Made by a program: the position numbers and the translations under genes. From NCBI GenBank assembly GCA_015066625.1, contig SVOC01000016.1, positions 1 through 64,000 of the forward strand: 64,000 nucleotides of DNA. The letters are read 5' to 3'. The stretch is from Oscillospiraceae bacterium. Lineage in GTDB: Bacteria; Bacillota; Clostridia; Oscillospirales; Acutalibacteraceae. Below are positions 47,128 to 57,102 of the stretch, in pieces. Positions within the stretch are counted from its first letter, which is position 1, and each line of letters starts with the position of its first letter. Below the pieces are notes generated by a model. That model was given only the letters and a program-made list of their open reading frames with translations. It was not told where the DNA came from and did not search any database.

Positions 47128-48054
47128 ATGATTATTATGGTAAATTCCGAAATACTTAAAAAAGCTTTCATCAGCGGTGCAAACGCAGTTGCAAAGCATA
47201 CTGAACAGATTAATTCAATCAATATTTTTCCCGTGCCGGACGGAGATACGGGCACCAACCTTGCACTGACGCTTACAGGCTGTGCGGATAAAATAAAAGA
47301 CCTTCCCAAAATGGGTGCAGGCGAGCTTGCGGATAAAATCGCAGGTGAGCTTTTCCGCTGTGCAAGAGGCAATTCGGGGGTTATATTCTCGCTTATTTTC
47401 AGCGGCTTTGCCAAAAGCGTTGAGGGTCTTGAAACCATTGATGCCGTAAGCCTTGCAAAAGGGCTTGAGGCAGGCTGCGACGAAGCATATGCCGCCATAG
47501 AAAAGCCTACGGAGGGCACCATTCTGACGGTTATAAGGCTTGCCGCATCAAAGGCGGTATCCTCCGCTTCAAAGGGTAAGAATGCCCGTGACACCTTTGC
47601 AGATGCGGTTGAAGCCGCAAAAGCATCTCTCAAATCAACACCCAACCTTCTGCCTATGCTTAAAAAGCACGGCTGTGTTGATGCAGGCGGTCAGGGGCTC
47701 GTATACATTATGCAGGGTATGCTCGAAATGAGCGATACTCCCGAAGAAACAAAACCTGCCCACAAAAAATCCGTTCATACGGAAGAAATAACCTATATTT
47801 ACTGCACCGAATTTCTGATAAACAATGCCGTAAATGCGGATATTGAAAATTTCAGAAGCCGTCTTTCCCGTATGGGCGACTGTACTGCGGCGGCAAAGCA
47901 TTCGGGAATAATCAAGGTGCATATTCACACAAACCGACCCGGTTCCGTTCTTGAAACGGCACTTGAAATCGGTGAGCTGAGTGATATCAAAATTGACAAT
48001 ATGAAAATTCAGGCTGAAAACGGAGCTAATCAATGGAACTTAACGCAAGCATAA
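47128..48054 (+). CDS. DAK2-domain fatty acid kinase FakA-like, short form
   Basis: NSINIFPVPDGDTGTNLALTL, ARGNSGVIFSLIFSGF, VKVHIHTN-like IIKVHIHTNRPGSVLETALEIGELSDIKIDNM; ends there, without the usual C-terminal domain. Confidence 0.85.
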   Translation: MIIMVNSEILKKAFISGANAVAKHTEQINSINIFPVPDGDTGTNLALTLTGCADKIKDLPKMGAGELADKIAGELFRCARGNSGVIFSLIFSGFAKSVEGLETIDAVSLAKGLEAGCDEAYAAIEKPTEGTILTVIRLAASKAVSSASKGKNARDTFADAVEAAKASLKSTPNLLPMLKKHGCVDAGGQGLVYIMQGMLEMSDTPEETKPAHKKSVHTEEITYIYCTEFLINNAVNADIENFRSRLSRMGDCTAAAKHSGIIKVHIHTNRPGSVLETALEIGELSDIKIDNMKIQAENGANQWNLTQA

Positions 48055-50060
48055 AATATCTTAAAGGAGTGGGAGAAAAAAGGGCTGCCCTGCTTTCAAA
48101 GCTGGGGATTGCAACCCTTTGGGATTTGCTTACCTTTTACCCCCGCACCTATGAGGATTGGAGCAGCCTTGTATCCATTGCCGACGCTCCCATGAATGAG
48201 CCCGTCTGCATAAAAGCCGTTGTGGGCACAAGATGCCGTGAGCAAAGAATCCGCGGCGGTATGACCCTTTATAAAACGGAAATCACAGACGGAGATATGC
48301 TGCTTGACGTTACTTTTTTCAACAATAAATTTGCCGCGCAAAAGCTTGAAGTGGGCAAAGAGTATCTTTTCTTCGGCAAAATCACGGGCAAGGGTTATTA
48401 CAGGTCAATGAACTCCCCCGTTTTTGAAGAATACGACGGCACAGAGGCGTTAAGACCCATCTACCCACAGACGGCAGGTATGAATTCACGGGCTGTTCAG
48501 AAGCTTGTGAAAACCGCGTTTTCGGTCTGCGGGGATATTCCCGACCCTCTGCCCGAGGATATCCGTAACAGCTACTGCCTTATGAATCTGAAAAAGGCTT
48601 TGCATAATATTCACTCTCCCGAAAGCGAGGATATGCTAAGCGAGGCTCGCAGAAGGCTTATTTTTGAAGAGCTTTTTCTCCTTGAACTAGGTCTTTTACG
48701 GTTAAAAAGCAAAAACCGCCGTGCGGCGGCTTTCCCTATGAAAAAGGATTATACGGAAGAATTTATATTATCGCTACCTTTTGAGATGACGGGAGCACAG
48801 AAAAGAGCAGTTGCTCAGGCGGCTGAGGATATGCTGGATACCGTCCCCATGAACAGACTTTTACAGGGCGATGTAGGCTCGGGCAAAACGGCGGTAGCGG
48901 CGGCACTGATTTATAACTGCGCCCGCAACGGCTGTCAGAGTGCACTTATGGCACCTACGGAGGTGCTTGCTCTTCAGCATTACAAAACCCTTGCAAAAAT
49001 GTTTGAAAATACCGATATTGAAATCGGTCTGCTGACGGGCTCAACCCCTGCGGCAGAAAAGAAAAAAATAAAAGCCGCCCTTAAAGACGGCAGAATAAAT
49101 CTTGTTATCGGCACTCATGCGCTGATACAAAAGGATGTTGAATTTAAAAATCTTGCCCTTGCGGTTACGGATGAGCAGCACCGCTTCGGCGTAAATCAGC
49201 GAGGCTCCCTCAGCTCAAAGGGCAATAATCCACATACTCTTGTTATGTCTGCAACTCCCATTCCCCGCACCCTTGCGCTGATTATTTACGGAGATCTTGA
49301 CCTGAGTATTCTTGACGAGATGCCCAAGGGCAGGCAGAAAATCGAAACCTTCCTTGTTGGCAGCGATATCCGCGAAAGAGCCTACGGGTATGTGAAAAAG
49401 CACCTTTGCGAAGGCAGGCAGGGCTACATAGTATGCGCCCTTGTAGCGGAAAACGAAACAAGCGAGCTTACTGCGGCAACGGAACTTTATCAGAACCTTG
49501 CAGACGGATTTTTCAAAGGCTTCAGAGTTGGTCTGCTTCACGGAAAGATGAAGCCTGCCGAAAAGAAGGCGGTTATGGAATCCTTTGCTTCGGGCGAAAC
49601 TCAGCTTCTTGTTTCCACAACCGTTATTGAGGTAGGCATTGATGTTCCCAACGCGGTTATTATGGTTATTGAAAATGCGGAAAGATTCGGTCTTTCACAG
49701 CTTCATCAGCTCCGCGGCAGAATAGGCAGAGGCACCGAAAAATCAAGCTGTATAATGATATCCGACGCTCATAACGACCTTACGGAGCAAAGGCTTAAAA
49801 TTCTTGCATCCACAACCGACGGCTTTAAAATTGCCGATGAGGATTTAAAGCTGAGAGGTCCCGGCGACTTTTTCGGCTCACGCCAGCACGGTCTGCCCGA
49901 AATGAAGATTGCGGATATGATGACCGACGGCGAGGCAATCAGAGAAGCTCATTCCGCTGCGGTTGAACTGTTAAATAAAAACCCCGCCCTTGAAGGCGAG
50001 GCTTACTTGCTGCTCAGAAAGGCGGTTAACCGTCTTTTCAGCGGCGGCTCAATGAACTGA
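48033..50060 (+). CDS. recG: ATP-dependent DNA helicase RecG
   Basis: LLQGDVGSGKTAVAAAL, DEQHRFGVNQR, SATPIPRTLALIIYGDLDLSILDEMPKGR, QLHQLRGRIGRG. Confidence 0.97.
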   Translation: MELNASIKYLKGVGEKRAALLSKLGIATLWDLLTFYPRTYEDWSSLVSIADAPMNEPVCIKAVVGTRCREQRIRGGMTLYKTEITDGDMLLDVTFFNNKFAAQKLEVGKEYLFFGKITGKGYYRSMNSPVFEEYDGTEALRPIYPQTAGMNSRAVQKLVKTAFSVCGDIPDPLPEDIRNSYCLMNLKKALHNIHSPESEDMLSEARRRLIFEELFLLELGLLRLKSKNRRAAAFPMKKDYTEEFILSLPFEMTGAQKRAVAQAAEDMLDTVPMNRLLQGDVGSGKTAVAAALIYNCARNGCQSALMAPTEVLALQHYKTLAKMFENTDIEIGLLTGSTPAAEKKKIKAALKDGRINLVIGTHALIQKDVEFKNLALAVTDEQHRFGVNQRGSLSSKGNNPHTLVMSATPIPRTLALIIYGDLDLSILDEMPKGRQKIETFLVGSDIRERAYGYVKKHLCEGRQGYIVCALVAENETSELTAATELYQNLADGFFKGFRVGLLHGKMKPAEKKAVMESFASGETQLLVSTTVIEVGIDVPNAVIMVIENAERFGLSQLHQLRGRIGRGTEKSSCIMISDAHNDLTEQRLKILASTTDGFKIADEDLKLRGPGDFFGSRQHGLPEMKIADMMTDGEAIREAHSAAVELLNKNPALEGEAYLLLRKAVNRLFSGGSMN

Positions 50061-50519
50061 GGTTATGTTCAATTCTTTGGCTTTTTCTGTTTCCGATTTA
50101 TCCATTGGAATTATTTTGTATTCGCTTGAATTTTCATCAACCATCGTCACGGGAAGTTCGGGCAGTATTTCGTGAATTCTTGCAATAAAACCGCTGCTTC
50201 CTTCTGCGGGAAAGCCTGTTACAAGAGTTGCCGCATTTTTCTTTTTAGCCGATACGGCAACGGTCAGCACGGGGCTGTCGCTGAAATACACATCCATTGA
50301 TGCATTGTATTTGCCCGCACAGTCAAAGAGTGTTTCAAGGGCACCGCCTTCATTGGCATTAAGACCCTTGCTTTCCCTGAATACGCTTACAACCGCAAGA
50401 GGCATTTTTTCACGCTTTGCAATTCTTGCACCTGCTTCAATAAGCCTTTGGCAGGATTGCTGAGGGGTTACGCAGACCATAACACAGGGCTGTTTTAATT
50501 TTTTATTCAAAATGTTCAT
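50049..50519 (-). CDS. Universal-stress/KdpD-Usp-like protein
   Basis: VMVCVTPQQSCQRLIEAGARIAKREKMPLAVVSVF; Rossmann-like small protein. Confidence 0.5.
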   Translation of the reverse strand: MNILNKKLKQPCVMVCVTPQQSCQRLIEAGARIAKREKMPLAVVSVFRESKGLNANEGGALETLFDCAGKYNASMDVYFSDSPVLTVAVSAKKKNAATLVTGFPAEGSSGFIARIHEILPELPVTMVDENSSEYKIIPMDKSETEKAKELNITSVH

Positions 50520-50639
50520 TCCTTTCCTGATGCTATCTATATTTAATCTCTTTTATTCACTGATACCATCTTAACATCCATATGTTTACAGGTTAAGAAA
50601 TATAAATGTACGGAATGTAAATTATTTTCGGAGGTTTAT

Positions 50640-51581
50640 ATGGCAGATAAAAAATACTATCTGGGCGTTGACGGCGGCGGCAGTAAAACAACCGCTGTTG
50701 TGTATGACGAAAAAGGCAATTTAATATGCAAAGCCCAAGGGGAAAGCATAAATTATTACTCCGTAGGCATTGAAAACGCAAGGCAGGCAATGAAAGAAAT
50801 CATTGACGGTCTTTCGGTCAGAAGCTTTGAATGTGCCGTTATCGGTATGTCCGCACTCAACGGCAGAGCAAGTGATGAAGAAACAGAGCGTTTTTGCGAC
50901 GGAATAATCGAAAGCTGCATAACGGTTATGGATTCAGACCTTTTCGTTGCCCTTGAGGCTATGAATTGCGAAGGTGAGTGTGCCTTCGTCATAAGCGGCA
51001 CGGGGTCAATGGCTGTATGCCGTGATAAAAACGGTGAAATCCGCCACGCAGGAGGCTTCGGATACATAATCGGCGATGAGGGCAGCGGCTATTCAATCGC
51101 CCTCAATGCAATCAAAATCGCAATCAGAGCGGCGGAAAATATCGTTGCACCCACATCTCTTACGGAAAAGTGCCTCCGATATTTTTCATCCGAAAATATA
51201 TATGAACTTATTGATGTGTTTTATGAAAAAACCGTCAGCAGAAAAAATCTTGCCGCCTTTGCAAAGGATGTGTGCACCTGCGCCGAAAACGGTGACATAA
51301 CGGCACACGAAATTCTGCGAAGTGAAGCAATGCTGCTTTCACAGACGGTTTTAAGCCTTATCAAAGATAAGAAAAATGACATTCCTGTAGGTCTTTGGGG
51401 CGGGATTTTTCAGCACAATAAAATTTTCAGAGATTATTTCTGCGGTTTTCTCGGAGAAAAAGGTTTTAACAATGTAAAGTTACTTGACTTTACACCTGAA
51501 GCAGGTGCAATTCTCGCCTGCTACCGCTTATCGGGATTAAAAACCGTTGATATTATTGAGAACTTTAAAAACAATCAGTAA
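50640..51581 (+). CDS. BadF/BadG/BcrA/BcrD ATPase family (NagK-like kinase)
   Basis: YLGVDGGGSKTTAVVYDEKGN, FVISGTGSMAVCRDKNGEIRHAGGFGYIIGDEGSGYSIAL. Confidence 0.88.
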   Translation: MADKKYYLGVDGGGSKTTAVVYDEKGNLICKAQGESINYYSVGIENARQAMKEIIDGLSVRSFECAVIGMSALNGRASDEETERFCDGIIESCITVMDSDLFVALEAMNCEGECAFVISGTGSMAVCRDKNGEIRHAGGFGYIIGDEGSGYSIALNAIKIAIRAAENIVAPTSLTEKCLRYFSSENIYELIDVFYEKTVSRKNLAAFAKDVCTCAENGDITAHEILRSEAMLLSQTVLSLIKDKKNDIPVGLWGGIFQHNKIFRDYFCGFLGEKGFNNVKLLDFTPEAGAILACYRLSGLKTVDIIENFKNNQ

Positions 51582-51629
51582 TCACATTTTACGTTGTAAA
51601 GTATAATAGCTTTACGGAAATGAGCAATA

Positions 51630-52157
51630 ATGAAAGCACAAAAAATTGCATTGACGGGAGTGATGGCGGCAATAATCTGTCTGCTCGCTCCCCTTTCCGT
51701 ACCGTCAGGTGTCGTACCTATTACTCTTGCCACATTTGCGGTGTTCACAATATCCTGCATTGCCGAGCCAAAAAGTGCGGCAAGTGCCGTTATCATATAT
51801 ATTCTTCTCGGCGCTGCAGGTTTACCCGTATTTTCATCGTTCAGAGGCGGATTTCAGATTATTGCAGGTGTAACGGGAGGCTACATAATCGGCTATATTC
51901 CCTGTGCCCTGACGGTAAGCCTGCTTGTGAATAAATTCCCCGACAAAAAATTTGTTTACCCTTTGAGTATGGTGACGGGCAGTGCAATATGTAATATTAC
52001 CGGTGCATTATGGTATGCACTGCATTCGGGTGTGGGCTTTACCGCCGCACTCACGGCAGGGGTACTCCCCTTCATAATCGGAGATATTATAAAAATCACA
52101 GCCGCTTCCGTGCTTGGTTTTACACTTCGCAAACGGCTGAATAAAATAAGGAGCTGA
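51630..52157 (+). CDS. bioY: Biotin ECF transporter S component BioY
   Basis: VPITLATFAVFTISCIAEPKSAASAVIIYILLGAAGLPVFSSFRGGFQIIAGVTGGYIIGYI. Confidence 0.93.
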   Translation: MKAQKIALTGVMAAIICLLAPLSVPSGVVPITLATFAVFTISCIAEPKSAASAVIIYILLGAAGLPVFSSFRGGFQIIAGVTGGYIIGYIPCALTVSLLVNKFPDKKFVYPLSMVTGSAICNITGALWYALHSGVGFTAALTAGVLPFIIGDIIKITAASVLGFTLRKRLNKIRS

Positions 52158-52163
52158 TACATA

Positions 52164-53096
52164 ATGGAAATGATCAAAAAGGAATACACCGTACCATCAA
52201 AATGCGGCGTTGCGGATATTTATGCAAGGTGCTGGATGCCTGCCGACGGAGTAAAGGCGATTTTTCAGATTTCTCATGGTATGGCGGAGCACGGCGAAAG
52301 ATATGAGGATTTTGCATCTTATCTTTGCGGCAAAGGCTTTGCCGTTGTTGTTGAAGACCATATGGGTCACGGAAAATCAATAAACACCGATGACGACCTG
52401 GGATATTTCGGCGAAAATAACGGCTGGGATGCTCTGGTTGAAGATGAAAGAGCAGTTACCGAGCTTGTGAAAGCGGATTTCCCCCATGTGCCTGTTATAT
52501 TTTTCGGTCACAGTATGGGCTCATTTGTTGCAAGAGAATATATTCTGCGTTACGGCACCGATGAAAGAATAAAGGGAGCAATCTTCTGCGGCACAAGCGG
52601 CAAGAATCCTGCCGCCGCAGTGGCTATTCACCTTGCAGGCGCAATCGCAAAGGCAAAGGGCGGCAGACACCGCAGTGAATTTATCAACAAAATGGCTTTC
52701 GGTCCCTACAATACAAAAACAGAAAAGAGAACGGCTTTTGACTGGCTTTCAACCGATAACGGTCAGATTGACAAATATGTTGCAGATAAATACTGCGGCT
52801 TTGTTTTCACTGCCGCAGGCTACAAAGACCTTTTCACAATTCTCACAAAGATTTCAGGCAAGGATTGGTTTGCAAAGCTTCCGCAGCTTCCAATTCTGCT
52901 CCCTGCAGGCGATATGGACCCCGTAGGCAACTACGGCAAGGGCGTAAAACAGGTATATAACGACCTTGTTCAGGCAGGTCAGAAGGATGTTACAATCAAG
53001 CTTTACCCCGGCATGCGCCACGAGGTGCTCAACGAGGTTGAAAACAAAAAGGTATATGAGGATATTGCCGCCTGGGCACTCTCAAAAATTAAGTAA
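52164..53096 (+). CDS. Alpha/beta hydrolase (lysophospholipase/monoacylglycerol lipase-like)
   Basis: FQISHGMAEHGERYEDFASYL, VVVEDHMGHGKS, VIFFGHSMGSFVAREYIL. Confidence 0.88.
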   Translation: MEMIKKEYTVPSKCGVADIYARCWMPADGVKAIFQISHGMAEHGERYEDFASYLCGKGFAVVVEDHMGHGKSINTDDDLGYFGENNGWDALVEDERAVTELVKADFPHVPVIFFGHSMGSFVAREYILRYGTDERIKGAIFCGTSGKNPAAAVAIHLAGAIAKAKGGRHRSEFINKMAFGPYNTKTEKRTAFDWLSTDNGQIDKYVADKYCGFVFTAAGYKDLFTILTKISGKDWFAKLPQLPILLPAGDMDPVGNYGKGVKQVYNDLVQAGQKDVTIKLYPGMRHEVLNEVENKKVYEDIAAWALSKIK

Positions 53097-53105
53097 CAAA
53101 AGCAA

Positions 53106-53139
53106 AAACGGAGACGCTTCGTGTGAAGTGTCTCCGTTT
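53106..53139. terminator. Bidirectional terminator
   Basis: AAACGGAGAC...GTCTCCGTTT. Confidence 0.75.
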
Positions 53140-53150
53140 CAATTTAACAT

Positions 53151-54626
53151 TTACTGTGCAGGAGCTTCCTGCTGCTGAGCAGTACTTTCGCCCTCATTGC
53201 CTGCAGGCTGCTGCTCTGATTGAGTTGTGGGGTCCGTCTGTGCCTGAGTTGTTTCCGCCTGAGTTGTTGATGTTGCTTCGGCGGTTGTGCCTGCTGCCTC
53301 AGTTGTTGACTGAGCTTCGGTCGTTGTTTCCTCAGCTTCAGTGGTAGTGGGTCTCTTTGTGGTGACAGGCTTTGTTGTTGTGGGTCTTTTTGTAGTCGTG
53401 GGTTTCTTGGTTGTGGGCTCTGTTGTTGACTCCTCTGTTGTGCTTTCGCTTGTGGATTCAAGAGGCCAGGTTTCAATACCGCTTGTGGGCGGAACATACT
53501 GCGGGTATGTAGCAACATTCTGATATGATGTTGTGCCCGAGCTTGTGGTATTATCGTCACTGCCGTTACCGCCTACAAAAGCTTTGATAAGCAGTGCCGC
53601 AATAACAACAAGTGCTATCGCACCCACAACTATGCCCGCAATTTTAAGTGCCTTTGCCTTGTTTGCAGACCTGTCGTAAATTCTTGCATCTGCGTTTGCG
53701 TAGGGTGAAACCTCGTTTTCATCATCGGGCATTTCGTTTGTGCCGAAACTGTTACGGTATTCATCCTCATAATCAGCATCGCTGTCGCCTACCATTGCTG
53801 CCGCAATGGGTGCGAAAATAGCCGTTTCTTCAACATTGAGGAATGCCGCAATAACGGTAACATTATCCTTACCGCCGTTTTCAAGCGCTCTGCGGATAAG
53901 CTTGCTTGCCGCCGCCTGAGAGCTTTCGGCAGTTGAGAGAATGGCGGTTATTTCGCCGTCGTCAAGCATATCGGTAAGACCGTCACTGCAAAGCAGAATA
54001 ACATCGCCGTCGTCAACATCGTCAACAACGCTTATGTTGGGTGAAAGGTTGCCCTCCTCGGGAAACACACCCAGATGACGGGTCAGCCTTTTTGCATCGG
54101 GAATCTGACCGATATTATCCTGAGAAACCTCACCCGCATCAACAATGGTCTGTGCGTGGGTATGGTCAAAGCTTATCTGCTCAAGCAGACCCTTTGAGTA
54201 ATGGTAAACTCTTGTATCGCCGATGTTAACGCAGTAAACCTTACCCTTTACGGCATAGATTGAAGCCAGGGTTGTACCCATACGCTTGCCCTTTGCGTTG
54301 ATTTCGGCACAGATGCGGCTGTTTGCATCTTCAAGGCAGTTTGCGATTGCAAAGCTGAAATCCTCACCGCTTTCGTAAACATTTGAAGCGTGAGCCGCAA
54401 TGGTTTCAACGGCAATACCCGATGCAAGCTCGCCGTAGCTCTCGCCGCCCATACCGTCACAAACGGCAAGGTGGAAGGGCTCTGACATACTCTGCACGAA
54501 GGCTGAACCTTTTTTCAGGTCACCCGTAGAGGTCATTCTGCCGTTTAAATCGTAGTTATCTTCATTTTCTTTTCTTATTCTGCCTGCGTGAGTTACAGCA
54601 CAGACAGAAGCTCTGATTTTCTTCAT
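53151..54626 (-). CDS. Membrane-anchored PP2C-family Ser/Thr phosphatase with Thr-rich extracellular tail
   Basis: HAGRIRKENEDNYDL, AVCDGMGGESYGELAS, LLCSDGLTDML; TM IAGIVVGAIALVVIAALLI; tail of TTEESTTEPTTKKPTTTKRPTTT repeats. Confidence 0.9.
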   Translation of the reverse strand: MKKIRASVCAVTHAGRIRKENEDNYDLNGRMTSTGDLKKGSAFVQSMSEPFHLAVCDGMGGESYGELASGIAVETIAAHASNVYESGEDFSFAIANCLEDANSRICAEINAKGKRMGTTLASIYAVKGKVYCVNIGDTRVYHYSKGLLEQISFDHTHAQTIVDAGEVSQDNIGQIPDAKRLTRHLGVFPEEGNLSPNISVVDDVDDGDVILLCSDGLTDMLDDGEITAILSTAESSQAAASKLIRRALENGGKDNVTVIAAFLNVEETAIFAPIAAAMVGDSDADYEDEYRNSFGTNEMPDDENEVSPYANADARIYDRSANKAKALKIAGIVVGAIALVVIAALLIKAFVGGNGSDDNTTSSGTTSYQNVATYPQYVPPTSGIETWPLESTSESTTEESTTEPTTKKPTTTKRPTTTKPVTTKRPTTTEAEETTTEAQSTTEAAGTTAEATSTTQAETTQAQTDPTTQSEQQPAGNEGESTAQQQEAPAQ

Positions 54627-54652
54627 ATATCCCCCGTTATTTTCGGTTAACC

Positions 54653-55546
54653 TTATTTAAGGATACCCTCTTCTTTTGCCCAATCATACCATACTTCGAT
54701 TGAGCGTTTTCTTGCGGCACCAAGCTCGTGTGAGCCTCTTGTGTACCAGTTCATATCAATGCCGCGAAGGCTTACAAGATACTTTGCACTTGCCATAAAG
54801 CCTGAGTCAATGCAATTGTCAAGTGCAATAATATGCTGATGAGTCTTTCTTGCGGCTTCAATGTCACCCTTTGTGAACTCATCCCACATCTTTACGAAAA
54901 GATCTGCACCGCAGGCCGTGGGTGTTGCAACAACACCTCTTGCGCCTGCAAGGTATGAATCATAAAGGAAAGGAATGTTAGCCTGAAGCACGTTTGAATC
55001 GCCCTGAACGGCAATCTTCTGCTTGATTTCGGTAAGCTTGCAGGTTGTATCCTTGATGCCCATGAACTTACCTGTTTCGGCAAGTCTGCCGTATGTAACG
55101 CTGTCCATAAGGTGAGGTCTGAGACCGGGGAACTCATAGAGAACGATGGGAAGCTCTGTATTTGAAGCAAGTGATGTCATATAATCATACATTGCATCGG
55201 GCTTGTCGCACATACCCTTTGTTACAAAAACAAGACCCTTTACGCCCTGCTGTTCAAGCATTTTCATTTCTTCAACCTGAGCGTTGAAATCGGTTTCAAG
55301 GTTAGCTGTTGCAAAAACGGGAACACCGTCTGAATTCTTTACTGCAAGACCTGCGCACTTGATTCTTTCTTCAAGAGTAAGCTCCATCATTTCTGATGAA
55401 CCGCAGACTGCGAAAAGATGCTGAGGCTTGAATGCTGCCTGCCATGCAACATATTCCTCATATGTTTTGTAGTTAATTGTTCTGTCCCAATTAAAAGGAG
55501 TGAGAAGCAGTGAATACACACCTGAAAATTCGTTGAACTGTGACAT
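54653..55546 (-). CDS. Dihydrodipicolinate synthase/N-acetylneuraminate lyase family aldolase
   Basis: GVYSLLLTPFNWDRTINYKTYEEYV, AVCGSSEMMELTLEER, PIVLYEFPGLRP, MGIKDTTCKL. Confidence 0.88.
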   Translation of the reverse strand: MSQFNEFSGVYSLLLTPFNWDRTINYKTYEEYVAWQAAFKPQHLFAVCGSSEMMELTLEERIKCAGLAVKNSDGVPVFATANLETDFNAQVEEMKMLEQQGVKGLVFVTKGMCDKPDAMYDYMTSLASNTELPIVLYEFPGLRPHLMDSVTYGRLAETGKFMGIKDTTCKLTEIKQKIAVQGDSNVLQANIPFLYDSYLAGARGVVATPTACGADLFVKMWDEFTKGDIEAARKTHQHIIALDNCIDSGFMASAKYLVSLRGIDMNWYTRGSHELGAARKRSIEVWYDWAKEEGILK

Positions 55547-55739
55547 TAAAAGCACCTTCTTGTTGTATTTTGGCTTTCGCCCATTATTGATTGAATTATA
55601 TCGCAGTTACATCTAAAAATCAATAGTTTAAATAATATTTAAGATAATATTAATGAGTATTTTATACTTTATTTTGTGTTGACTTTTGGGTGCAATATCA
55701 ATATACTTGATTGTAGTACAAATATGACGGAGAAATCAG

Positions 55740-57092
55740 ATGAATTCACAAAAGGGTTTTTTTAAAAACATGGTGAAGCTGGCACTGCCCATTGCATTGC
55801 AGCAGCTTCTTGTTTCATGCGCTCAGCTTGTTGATACCGCTATGGTAACGGGTCTGGGCAATGTTGTTGTGTCGTCTGTCGGCGTATCGTCACGATGGAT
55901 ATTCCTTATTAACCTTTTCTATTTCGGAATTTCATCGGGCACGGCGGCAATGATAGCACAGTTCTGGGGTGCAAAGGAAAAGGATAACATACGCAAGTCC
56001 TACGGCATCGCTCTGATTTTCGGCGCGGTTGTTGCGTTTATGTTTACGGCGGCAATGTTCTTTTTCCCTGCCCAGCTTACAAGAATTTTCACCTCTGAGC
56101 AGGCGGTTATCGACACCGCACCGCAGTATATGAGAATTGTCGCCTTTATGTCACCTTTTGCGGCATTCAATCAGGTGACCTGTGTTGCACTCAGGTCAAC
56201 AGAGAGAGTCAACCCGCCGCTGTATACATCAATAATTTCCGTAACATTGAACACCGTCCTCAATTATGTACTTATCCACGGCAAGGTGGGTCTGCCCGCA
56301 ATGGGAATAAAGGGTGCGGCAATCGCAACGCTCACCTCAACGGCAGTGCAGGCAATACTTCTTTTCGCGGTAATCCGCACATCAAAGGATATTTATAACG
56401 TAAAATTCAGGGAATTCTTTACGCTCACAAAAAGCTTCTTCCGCAGATTTTCGGTGGTATGCCTTCCCGTTGTTCTTAACGAGGTTGCATGGGCTGCGGG
56501 TACGAATATCTACTCAATGGTATTCGCAAGGCAGGGCAGCGAAGCTTATGCGGGGTATACGATTTTCAGTTCAATCGAGCAGATTGCCTTTGTTTTCTTT
56601 GTAGGTATCTGTCACGCCTGCTCAATTATGACGGGCAAAACCATCGGTGAAGGCAACGAAAACAATGCTTATAAGCTTGCAAAAAAATTTGTTGTTATGA
56701 CTCCGATTATCGGTGTTGCAACGGGCACTGTGCTTGCCCTTGCACGCAATTCCATCCTGTCTCTGCTGAACATTGAAACCCAGGCGGCTTTTGACCTTGC
56801 TTCAAGCCTTATTCTTCTTTACTGCATGTGGTTACCTTTCAGAAACATCCCCTACACCCTTATCGTAGGCACATTCAGAGCAGGCGGCGATACAAAAATC
56901 GGCATTGTCTATGACCTGGTTTCTCTCTACCTGATCGGCGCACCGGTTGTTGTATATCTGGGGCTTGTTGCAAAGGTTGATTTCATTTATCTGCTGCTTG
57001 CAATGTATCTTTGCGAAGATATACCCAAAATCCTGCTCAGTCTGCACAGATTCAGAAGTAAAAAATGGATAAAAAATCTGACAACTCAGTGA
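55740..57092 (+). CDS. MATE-family efflux transporter
   Basis: LALPIALQQLLVSCAQLVDTAMVTGLGNVVVSSVGVSSRW; 12-TM pattern, IKGAAIATLTSTAVQ. Confidence 0.93.
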   Translation: MNSQKGFFKNMVKLALPIALQQLLVSCAQLVDTAMVTGLGNVVVSSVGVSSRWIFLINLFYFGISSGTAAMIAQFWGAKEKDNIRKSYGIALIFGAVVAFMFTAAMFFFPAQLTRIFTSEQAVIDTAPQYMRIVAFMSPFAAFNQVTCVALRSTERVNPPLYTSIISVTLNTVLNYVLIHGKVGLPAMGIKGAAIATLTSTAVQAILLFAVIRTSKDIYNVKFREFFTLTKSFFRRFSVVCLPVVLNEVAWAAGTNIYSMVFARQGSEAYAGYTIFSSIEQIAFVFFVGICHACSIMTGKTIGEGNENNAYKLAKKFVVMTPIIGVATGTVLALARNSILSLLNIETQAAFDLASSLILLYCMWLPFRNIPYTLIVGTFRAGGDTKIGIVYDLVSLYLIGAPVVVYLGLVAKVDFIYLLLAMYLCEDIPKILLSLHRFRSKKWIKNLTTQ

Positions 57093-57102
57093 GGTGTAAC
57101 AA

